NCBI GenBank assembly: GCA_902794125.1
Contig: CADBFX010000006.1
Span: 1-59,202 of the forward strand
Reading direction: 5' to 3'
From: an uncultured Elusimicrobium sp.
Lineage (GTDB): Bacteria; Elusimicrobiota; Elusimicrobia; Elusimicrobiales; Elusimicrobiaceae
Length of the DNA stretch: 59,202 nucleotides
The notes below the pieces were generated by a model. The model saw only the letters and a program-made list of their open reading frames with translations, was not told the DNA's origin and searched no databases. Positions 53,539 to 59,202 of the stretch are shown here, one piece after another (within the stretch, counting starts at the first letter, position 1; the number at the start of each line of letters is the position of its first letter). The position numbers were made by a program, and so were the translations under genes.

Positions 53539-54768
53539 GGATAGTATTCTTTCAGCGGCTATCCCCGCCGTGATGCATAACACAAATTCAAACGGGGCGC
53601 GAAAGCGCGCATAAGCAGACGCAAACCACGCACTTGTTGCCCAAAAGAACAAGCTGTACAGTAATAAAAACAGCCCTGCGGAAAAGTTCTGCTTCCCTAT
53701 AACCCAACACCCATATCCACCCAATAGCACAAGCAACATAATTTGAAATGCCGATAAGGCTACAAGCCCTTTTGCTATCGTTTCGTTTGCAATCAACTGC
53801 CGCCAATGTTGTTGGTTGGGCCCCAGTAATATGCGGACAGCCCACCAGGGAGCGTGTTGCAAGCGGTATAAGAAACTTTGCCGCAATAGCGTGCGGGCGT
53901 TTTGTTTATAAAAACGGTTTTTATAAGCAGGAGGCCAAGTATCAAATTGTTCCGGTAGCATTTTTTCTAATAATTGTTGGGCTTGCTCCGGCGGAATATG
54001 CCGCGAATGAACTATATAATCAAATTGATAATGATATAAAGTGTAATAAGTAGAAGTGGTAAATCCGGAGAAACCGGTTTGCGCGTAGTTGCGCACATGC
54101 CAAGCGCCCAAACAAAAAGCTAACGGTAATAAAAAGTAAAGGATCGCTGGCTTGCGTAACGGTTTATAAAAGCAGAAAAATCCAACGGTAATTACCCCCA
54201 GCAAATAGCAAGAAGGCCGCGTGTAAATGGCGGCGGCTAAAAGCAGGGCGGCTGTCAAAAGTTTTTTGGGGGAAGGGTTACGTAAAATTTGTAGCACCGC
54301 ATAGACAAACCAAGCCAACAGAAACGTACCGACAGTTTCCGCCAAAACTGCGTTTGCCAAAGCCGTGTATAAGAAACTGGTTGCACAACAGGTAGCCGCA
54401 AGGCGGGCCGCAGTTAAATTGGCCAATGAACGGGTGATCAAATAAACAGGTATAACTAATACTAACGAAAGCACATTTTGGGTAATTACAATAGCCCACG
54501 TGGCATTACGGCTGAAAAATTCCACTACTGCGACGAATAAAGGATACCCCGGAGTACGCATAAGCATGGGGGCAGAAGAAAGGGTCTCCCAAAAGTGCCC
54601 GTAGGTAAGGAGGGCTTGGGCAGGATAAACGTAACTTAGCGAATCCGGGAACAATAAGACCTGTTCGCCGGCCGGATGAAAGAAATACAAATAGCACAAT
54701 AAAAGGGCCTTTAGCACGCCGACAGTGCCAATAATAACCCACAAAACTTTATCTTTATACCATGCCAT
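53509..54768 (-). CDS. GT-C/PMT-like membrane glycosyltransferase
   Basis: 419 residues, about ten helices. The first outer loop has FPDSLSYVYPAQALLTYGHF, an acidic D motif after TM1, with RTPGYPLFVAVVEFF following, a pattern of GT39/ArnT-like enzymes that use polyprenyl-phosphate sugars. The remainder is hydrophobic, with conserved-looking TRPSCYLLGVITVGFF. Acceptor unknown. TACAAT lies five bases before the ATG without a ribosome-binding site, so it may be leaderless. Similar in kind to the gene at 2357 but not obviously a copy. Confidence 0.7.
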   Translation of the reverse strand: MAWYKDKVLWVIIGTVGVLKALLLCYLYFFHPAGEQVLLFPDSLSYVYPAQALLTYGHFWETLSSAPMLMRTPGYPLFVAVVEFFSRNATWAIVITQNVLSLVLVIPVYLITRSLANLTAARLAATCCATSFLYTALANAVLAETVGTFLLAWFVYAVLQILRNPSPKKLLTAALLLAAAIYTRPSCYLLGVITVGFFCFYKPLRKPAILYFLLPLAFCLGAWHVRNYAQTGFSGFTTSTYYTLYHYQFDYIVHSRHIPPEQAQQLLEKMLPEQFDTWPPAYKNRFYKQNARTLLRQSFLYRLQHAPWWAVRILLGPNQQHWRQLIANETIAKGLVALSAFQIMLLVLLGGYGCWVIGKQNFSAGLFLLLYSLFFWATSAWFASAYARFRAPFEFVLCITAGIAAERILSLQSHRKTIH

Positions 54769-54795
54769 ACTTTATTGTATGAAATTACAGACAAA

Positions 54796-54817
54796 AAACC
54801 CACCTTTCGGTGGGTTT
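54796..54817 (-). terminator. intrinsic terminator downstream of the tRNA-like RNA
   Basis: Stem AAACCCACC/GGTGGGTTT with a four-base loop and a T run on the minus strand. A nearly identical hairpin lies at 59129-59151 behind another tRNA. Confidence 0.85.
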
Positions 54818-54825
54818 ATCTTAAA

Positions 54826-54918
54826 TGGTGGACCTGACGATGTTCCCGTTTTGCGACCTATGCGCCATTTCTGAAGCGAAATAGCACCTGCCCATCATCA
54901 TGCACCCTCGCCAGTCCC
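54826..54918 (-). ncRNA. tRNA-Ala-like RNA or tRNA relic, 90 nt plus CCA
   Basis: On minus, GGGACTG (54918-54912) can pair with CAGGTCC (54836-54830), keeping G3-U70 of the neighbouring tRNA-Ala with one mismatch, followed by A and CCA. The segment GGTCGCAA and everything from GTCAGGTCC to the CCA and TTTAA are identical to tRNA-Ala, but the T loop TTCGATC is replaced by unrelated bases. The middle folds as one stem (GCTATTTC/GAAATGGC). Flanked on each side by terminators. Either a decayed tRNA duplicate or an RNA with a tRNA-like 3' end. Confidence 0.45.
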
Positions 54919-54925
54919 AAAATCA

Positions 54926-54955
54926 AAAAGCCCCACGCTTTTGCGTAGGGCTTTT
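54926..54955 (-). terminator. terminator between tRNA-Ala and the tRNA-like RNA
   Basis: Stem AAAAGCCC(C)ACGC with GCGT(A)GGGCTTTT, one C-A mismatch, TTTT loop. Confidence 0.8.
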
Positions 54956-54958
54956 AAA

Positions 54959-55034
54959 TGGTGGACCTGACAAGGATCGAACTTGCGACCTCCTGCATGC
55001 CATGCAGGCGCTCTCCCAGCTGAGCTACAGGCCC
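54959..55034 (-). tRNA. tRNA-Ala (anticodon GGC), CCA encoded
   Basis: Acceptor GGGCCTG/CAGGTCC with G3-U70, D arm GCTC-AGCTGGGA-GAGC, anticodon stem CCTGC/GCAGG around ATGGCAT (anticodon GGC), T arm GCAAG-TTCGATC-CTTGT, discriminator A, then CCA. Confidence 0.96.
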
Positions 55035-55050
55035 GTAAATCTATATATTT

Positions 55051-55079
55051 ATTATAACAGTTTTTGGTAAAAAGTGCAA
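55051..55079 (-). promoter_or_regulatory. promoter for tRNA-Ala
   Basis: On minus, TTGCAC (55079-55074), 17-base spacer, TATAAT (55056-55051). Confidence 0.75.
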
Positions 55080-55119
55080 TGACACTTCTCTCTTATAAAG
55101 GGAAGTGAGCGAATTAAAG

Positions 55120-55125
55120 TATAAT
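55120..55125 (+). promoter_or_regulatory. -10 box for the methyltransferase (leaderless arrangement)
   Basis: TATAAT ends eight bases before the ATG at 55134 and no ribosome-binding site intervenes. Confidence 0.5.
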
Positions 55126-55133
55126 AATCTTAT

Positions 55134-55862
55134 ATGGACACACGCTATACCGATGGTACTTATTTGGCAGACAACCCTTCTTGGCATACAGAAGATGCCC
55201 CTTGGAAGTTGTCCCACGTACGCCGTGCCTTAAAAGAGGCACGGATAACGTCATTTTCCATGGTTTGTGATTTGGGTTGTGGTAGTGGAGCGCTGTTAAA
55301 AGCATGGGCCACTGCCCAACCGGAAGTAGCATTTACCGGTTACGAAATCTCTCCGCAGGCATTAACCTTATGTCGCGCCAATGCCCCTCAAAATACAACG
55401 TTCATAACCGGTGACAAACTGCCTGCCGGACCGTACCAAGTAGCGCTTGCATTAGATGTATTGGAGCATATTGAAGATAACGGCCCTTGGCTGGAGCAAG
55501 CCGCCACTTGCTGCGAGACGCTTGTTTTGCATGTACCGTTGGAATTATCGTTCTATACGCTTTTGCGGCCAGATTGGCTACGCGAAGAGCGTGAAAAAGT
55601 AGGGCATGTGCATTTTTATACAGTGCGATCGTTTAAGCAACTGCTTAAACAACATCATTTGCAAATACTTTCCTGGCACTACACAAATAAGTATATAGAA
55701 TGTCCGCCCGCGTTAAAACATTTCCATAGCAAAGTGGGAATGGGTATTCGTAAATTCTTGCATGCTGTTTTGCCTACTTCTTGGATGGCCTGGTTGGTGG
55801 GGGGATATAGCGTAATGTGTGTGTTAAAGAAAACTAACGAGCCAAAGACCGAAGCAGTTTAA
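55134..55862 (+). CDS. class I SAM-dependent methyltransferase
   Basis: 242 residues. The glycine-rich SAM motif [15 protein letters not shown] (about residues 43-57), the acidic YEISPQAL at the second strand and [11 protein letters not shown] at the fourth mark a class I methyltransferase. The N-terminus [17 protein letters not shown] is typical of a small group that acts on cell-surface or lipid-linked substrates; the true substrate is unknown. The C-terminal part has a hydrophobic stretch ([14 protein letters not shown]). Overlaps the 3' end of nfo by 29 bases. Confidence 0.85.
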   Translation: MDTRYTDGTYLADNPSWHTEDAPWKLSHVRRALKEARITSFSMVCDLGCGSGALLKAWATAQPEVAFTGYEISPQALTLCRANAPQNTTFITGDKLPAGPYQVALALDVLEHIEDNGPWLEQAATCCETLVLHVPLELSFYTLLRPDWLREEREKVGHVHFYTVRSFKQLLKQHHLQILSWHYTNKYIECPPALKHFHSKVGMGIRKFLHAVLPTSWMAWLVGGYSVMCVLKKTNEPKTEAV

Positions 55863-56661
55863 TTTCCGCGGCGTATCCTTTCAAGTCATTTGGGGTTTCC
55901 AAACAAAAAGGCAATTGTTTTAAGGCAGGGTGATTAATTACTCCGGCTAATACTTCAGTGCCGATTTGTCCGCCGCCAATTACGGCGTGACGGTCTTTGT
56001 GGGCCCCAAGCGGGTTTAAACTATCATTGAGATGAACAGCTTTTAATAACGAAAGGCCGATTTGCTTGTCAAAGGCCGTTAATACATCATCTAACTTCGT
56101 TAAATCGTATCCGGCGTCATGCACGTGGCAGGTATCCAGGCAGACGCCCATTTTTTCATTTAATTTTACGCCGTCTAAAATTTGTTTCAACTCGTCAAAA
56201 TTCCGTCCGATTTCGCTTCCTTTGCCTGCCATGGTCTCTAACAAAACGGTGGTCGTTTGTTTGGGTGTTAAAATTTTATTAAGTAATTCAATGATCAGTT
56301 CTATACCTTTTTCAGTGCCTTGCCCTACGTGTGAACCGGGATGAAAATTGTAAAGGTTACCGGGAAGATATTCCATGCGTTGCAAATCATCTTGCATGGT
56401 TTGCAGGGCAAATTGGCGTGTTTTTACGTCGGCCGAGGCTGGATTTAGCGTGTAGGGGGCATGGGCAATAAGCGGTGCAAAATGATGTTCTTGCAACAGT
56501 GTGCGCAGTGCGGCAGCGTCTTGCGGGTCAATGGCTTTGGCTTTGCTGCCGCGGGGATTGCGGGTAAAAAATTGGAAGGTATCTGCCCCGATAGAAAGGG
56601 CTGTTTTTCCCATCGCTTCAAACCCGTCCGAAGAAGAAAGGTGACAGCCGATGTGCAACAT
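55834..56661 (-). CDS. nfo: deoxyribonuclease IV / AP endonuclease (Nfo)
   Basis: 275 residues. Cuts DNA at abasic sites in base excision repair. Zinc-site motifs: [100 protein letters not shown] and CLETPND. All the metal ligands expected of EndoIV are visible. It starts one base after the aldolase stop, suggesting one operon. Confidence 0.96.
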   Translation of the reverse strand: MLHIGCHLSSSDGFEAMGKTALSIGADTFQFFTRNPRGSKAKAIDPQDAAALRTLLQEHHFAPLIAHAPYTLNPASADVKTRQFALQTMQDDLQRMEYLPGNLYNFHPGSHVGQGTEKGIELIIELLNKILTPKQTTTVLLETMAGKGSEIGRNFDELKQILDGVKLNEKMGVCLDTCHVHDAGYDLTKLDDVLTAFDKQIGLSLLKAVHLNDSLNPLGAHKDRHAVIGGGQIGTEVLAGVINHPALKQLPFCLETPNDLKGYAAEIKLLRSLAR

Positions 56662-56662
56662 C

Positions 56663-57706
56663 TTATTCCCCTACAACTAGTTTTAAATCTGCCAAGAGTT
56701 GGCGCACGTCTTCTTCGCGCGTAGCCCAACTGGTGCAAATACGGATAGCCGTATGGTCGTGATCTACCGGTTGGATATGAGCGAAGGAATAGGTTTCTTC
56801 TAACAGTTTAATGTGCTTATTTGCAAGGATGGGGAATTGTTGGTTGGTGGGGGAATCGTAGAGCATTTTAATACCGATTTCCCGGCAAGTTTTCCGAATC
56901 ATAGCCGCCATTTTATTGGCGTGTTGGGCTAATTTCAAATACAAGTCATCTTCAAACAGCGCGGAGAATTGTAAACCTAACAATCTTCCTTTGGCTAAGA
57001 TGGCCCCTTTTTGTTTCATAAAGTAACGGAAATCTTTTTGTATTTTAGGGTTCACGATTACAACGGCTTCCCCAAACAAAGCACCCAGTTTTGTACCGCC
57101 AATATAAAAGGCATCACAGCAAGCGGCCAGTTCCGGTAGCGTAATATCGTTGCCGGGCGCGGTTAAACCGTAGCCGAGCCGGGCGCCGTCAATAAATAAA
57201 AATAAATTGTTTTCATCGCAGGCACGGCGGATAGCGGATAATTCTTCTTTGGAATATAATGTGCCAAATTCGGTTGGGAAGGAAAGATAAACTAATTTAG
57301 GTTGGGGGGCAAATTCCGGGTTGTCGTCTTGCCAGTGGGCTTTACAAACTTGGGTAATTTGGCCCGCGGTAATTTTTCCGTTTTCCCCGGGGATTGCGAG
57401 CACCCGGTGACCGGTAGCCTCTATGGCGCCGGTTTCGTGTACGTTGATATGCCCGGTATCAGCGGAAATAACGCACTGGTACGGGCGTAACATAGCGGCT
57501 ATGACGGTTAAATTGGTTTGCGTGCCGCCGCATAAAAAGTGAACTTCGGCTTGCGGGGTATCACAGCGGGTTTTAATCAAATCGGCGGCTTGGCGGCAAT
57601 AAATATCTTGGCCATAACCGGGGGTTTGTTCTAAATTGGTTTGGGTTAATTTTTCCAGAATGCGCGGATGGGCGCCTTCACTATAGTCGCAATTAAATCG
57701 GATCAT
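56663..57706 (-). CDS. low-specificity threonine aldolase-like PLP enzyme
   Basis: 347 residues from the ATG at 57706 (TTTTAGGGAAATGT before it). Fold type I PLP enzyme that splits L-threonine into glycine and acetaldehyde. It has [50 protein letters not shown] with the cofactor-binding aspartate, and the Schiff-base lysine in [14 protein letters not shown] (about residue 212). Related group I enzymes may act on other beta-hydroxy amino acids. Followed directly by nfo. Confidence 0.92.
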   Translation of the reverse strand: MIRFNCDYSEGAHPRILEKLTQTNLEQTPGYGQDIYCRQAADLIKTRCDTPQAEVHFLCGGTQTNLTVIAAMLRPYQCVISADTGHINVHETGAIEATGHRVLAIPGENGKITAGQITQVCKAHWQDDNPEFAPQPKLVYLSFPTEFGTLYSKEELSAIRRACDENNLFLFIDGARLGYGLTAPGNDITLPELAACCDAFYIGGTKLGALFGEAVVIVNPKIQKDFRYFMKQKGAILAKGRLLGLQFSALFEDDLYLKLAQHANKMAAMIRKTCREIGIKMLYDSPTNQQFPILANKHIKLLEETYSFAHIQPVDHDHTAIRICTSWATREEDVRQLLADLKLVVGE

Positions 57707-57791
57707 ACATTTCCCTAAAAGTACTTTCTTCTGTTGTAGCAATTTTTTGGCTTTGCCACAACCCAACAAGATACTTATATTTTACATCTTT

Positions 57792-59021
57792 CTAGGGTTC
57801 TTCTACAGGGTTTCTATAGGAATTAATTTTGCGTACCGAGCGGGTTAATAAATTGATTTGATAAAAATACGAACCTTCTTCGCCGCCTTCAATGGCAATA
57901 TAGGCAGTTTGTACGTTTTGAAAATCTGGTATAAAGCGGTCCAAATTCCCCAAAGACCAGAACGGGTTTCTAGGTAGTTTTTCCAGTTTTTCCCCGGCGC
58001 GGCGGATATAGATGGCGTTGATATGTTCGTTGAGTTCCATCTTTCCAACGTACAAGCCGTCAAATAAAATTACCCGGGCGGCACTATGAGGTTGGCGGTA
58101 TTCGCGCAGAAGGTAGTTTGTATGGCGAAGGGGTGTAATTTCGCTGATATGCCATAAAGAAGAGAGGTGTAATTCTTCTTTTACGGCCGGGAGCCATGGG
58201 TCGTATTTTTGCCGCAAATCGTAGCCGGTGTTGTAAATTCCCAGGGCTTGGCCTTTTTCGTTGACCACTAACCCACCCATGGGTTGTTGGGGAGCGCCCG
58301 GCGTATTTTCCGCAATTAACCGCTCCGAACCGGAAAAAAATAAACGTTGCGTTTGTTTATGAACAAATCCATGGTTATCTATCCCGTAAGAAAGTAAATG
58401 TTTAGGTTTTTCTTGCGAAAGGCGCTCTGCCGGCTGGATAGGCAAGGCTACATCGGCCACGGTAGGGGGAAGTTCTATCAAAGCGGTATTACTGCCCTCT
58501 GGATTGGAAGATTGCACAATGCGCGCATGAAAAGATTGCACATGCTGATCTGCATGGAAAGAAACTAATACATCTTCCCCGCTAATTTCGGCGGTTTGTG
58601 CTGTGGTTAGCCCCCACAGCACAGTTTGGCCATCTTTTTCTTCGGCAAATACAAAGCCGTTACCGGTAACGCGCTGAGGATCATTTATGGGGGTAATTGT
58701 AAAAACAAAGCGGTGGATATGTTTCTCCAAAGGTTCAATTTTAGGAACTCCCAAAAAATTCTTTTCCAAACGAGCATTGGCTAATAATTGTTTGGAAATT
58801 TGAACGGTTTGTGCGGCGGTAAGTTGCGGCGTAGAAAAAATAGGGGGAACGACGGAACGAGAGATTTGTTGTATGGAACGGGCCACTTCTTGCTCTATTT
58901 TCCCGGCTTGAACTGCCGTGCGGGCAGTCCCTTCTGTTAGCGAAGTAATCTGCGCTTGTGCCAGCGGGGATAGGGCACAAATACAAACGGCCGGAAAAAG
59001 TAAATGTATGTAGTTCCTCAT
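57792..59021 (-). CDS. exported trypsin-fold-like protein with eroded catalytic triad
   Basis: 409 residues. Signal peptide 1-23 (AQA before Gln). After a helical stretch (25-90), residues about 110-280 follow a chymotrypsin-type pattern: GNGFVF, LWGLTTAQTAE where the His motif (LTAxH) would be, EGSNTALIELP where the Asp motif (DxALL) would be, and GAPQQPMGGLVVNEKGQALGIYN where GDSGGP would be. None of the three catalytic residues is present, so it is probably a binding domain. A terminal 110-residue part (KMELNEHINAIYIRRAGE...) is unknown. It resembles the giant fusion at 21330 in signal peptide and style. A hairpin lies in its leader. Confidence 0.5.
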   Translation of the reverse strand: MRNYIHLLFPAVCICALSPLAQAQITSLTEGTARTAVQAGKIEQEVARSIQQISRSVVPPIFSTPQLTAAQTVQISKQLLANARLEKNFLGVPKIEPLEKHIHRFVFTITPINDPQRVTGNGFVFAEEKDGQTVLWGLTTAQTAEISGEDVLVSFHADQHVQSFHARIVQSSNPEGSNTALIELPPTVADVALPIQPAERLSQEKPKHLLSYGIDNHGFVHKQTQRLFFSGSERLIAENTPGAPQQPMGGLVVNEKGQALGIYNTGYDLRQKYDPWLPAVKEELHLSSLWHISEITPLRHTNYLLREYRQPHSAARVILFDGLYVGKMELNEHINAIYIRRAGEKLEKLPRNPFWSLGNLDRFIPDFQNVQTAYIAIEGGEEGSYFYQINLLTRSVRKINSYRNPVEEP

Positions 59022-59048
59022 ACTTTTACTTTAGAAAGATTAGTAATC

Positions 59049-59088
59049 AAAAAACAGGGTCTTTAGACCTAGAGGCAACTGGGCCCTG
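59049..59088 (-). promoter_or_regulatory. terminator-like hairpin in the leader of the pseudo-protease gene
   Basis: On minus, CAGGG (59088-59084) can pair with CCCTG (59059-59055) followed by a TTTTTT run; inside it GGTC/GACC can form a competing small hairpin. Lies 30 bases before the ATG. No known riboswitch recognised. Confidence 0.4.
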
Positions 59089-59128
59089 CAGCATTCTAAG
59101 CGGTTGGCGTGCTACTTGATAAATTAAA

Positions 59129-59151
59129 AAACCCACCGAAAAGGTGGGTTT
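59129..59151 (-). terminator. intrinsic terminator after tRNA-Val(GAC)
   Basis: Stem AACCCACC/GGTGGGTT, near copy of the 54796-54817 hairpin, T run on minus. Confidence 0.85.
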
Positions 59152-59157
59152 CAAATT

Positions 59158-59202
59158 TGCCCAGTACAGGGATCGAACCTGTGGCCTTTCCCATGTCAAG
59201 GG
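59158..59202 (-). tRNA. tRNA-Val (anticodon GAC), 3' part only
   Basis: The T arm ACAGG-TTCGATC-CCTGT, acceptor 3' strand ACTGGGC and discriminator A are present, and the anticodon loop TTGACAT (anticodon GAC) sits between CCC and GGG. No CCA is encoded. The 5' half lies beyond the window end. Confidence 0.88.

Noticed and set aside
54826..54918. tmRNA (ssrA) as explanation of the tRNA-Ala-like end
   Set aside because: Only about 90 nt long, with no tag ORF, pseudoknots or a TTCGA T-loop.
54826..55034. Attachment site of an integrated element at tRNA-Ala
   Set aside because: The repeated tRNA end is present, but there is no integrase or mobile gene nearby.
1..59202. CRISPR array, prophage or insertion sequence
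   Set aside because: No regularly spaced repeats, transposase, integrase or phage structural gene was seen on either strand.

Overview
The window looks like one contiguous piece of a chromosome from a Gram-negative bacterium. It has meso-DAP-type peptidoglycan genes (asd, dapA, dapB, and murE with a DNPR motif), apolipoprotein N-acyltransferase, a lipobox lipoprotein and many exported proteins. GC is moderate. There is no phage, insertion sequence or CRISPR array. The mix of housekeeping genes, a mannose-family PTS run with HPr kinase, and very large signal-peptide-plus-MFS proteins fits a host-associated fermentative Elusimicrobiota-like organism. That placement is inference; no rRNA is present to confirm it.

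Layout. 1-2.2 kb: a frameshifted AmpG-like MFS gene and an AI-2E family permease. 2.3-7.3 kb: a GT-C-like membrane protein, tRNA-Val(CAC), a MarC-family protein, uvrB and a degenerate biotin-ligase-like protein. 7.3-15 kb: two cell-wall runs on the minus strand (tilS-murE-murD and dapA-asd-dapB-murC-like) separated by a stand-alone receiver domain; the murC-like gene is visibly damaged. 15-21 kb: sppA, a Yip1-like protein, a thioesterase, tRNA-Gly, an ankyrin-like exported protein, dgt and coaD. 21-25.2 kb: a small overlapping ORF with RNA hairpins, then a 1279-residue exported-domain/MFS fusion. 25-30 kb: an nfu-PHP-sulP operon and three small exported proteins. 30-38 kb: a secA to mscL run with several overlapping genes (secA, Cys-rich protein, lnt, prfB, hemW, a CofE-like ligase, mscL). 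38-48.6 kb: a long minus-strand run hpf, hprK, rapZ (damaged), EIIA-EIIB-EIIC-EIID, HPr, EI, lepA, folD and a lipoprotein. 49-59 kb: a repeat-built 74-residue protein, smc, a phosphoesterase, a GT-C-like protein, tRNA-Ala with a tRNA-like RNA beside it, a methyltransferase, nfo, an aldolase, an exported pseudo-protease and a partial tRNA-Val(GAC).

How it works together. The PTS cluster carries every phosphotransfer step (EI to HPr to EIIA/EIIB, with EIIC/EIID in the membrane) plus HprK, which modifies HPr Ser46, so sugar uptake and regulation sit in one transcription unit. The DAP and Mur genes form one precursor pathway. secA, lnt and sppA serve export and lipoprotein maturation.

Most worth a second look: (1) short losses and frame changes in murC-like, rapZ and the MFS gene, all shifting frame the same way; (2) the exported-domain/MFS fusion with its coupled leader ORF and hairpins; (3) a 90-nt tRNA-Ala-like RNA that keeps the G3-U70 pair and CCA but has no normal T-loop; (4) genes whose -10 box lies 5-8 nt before the start codon, suggesting leaderless mRNAs. 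All functional calls come from reading motifs by eye; no database search was possible.
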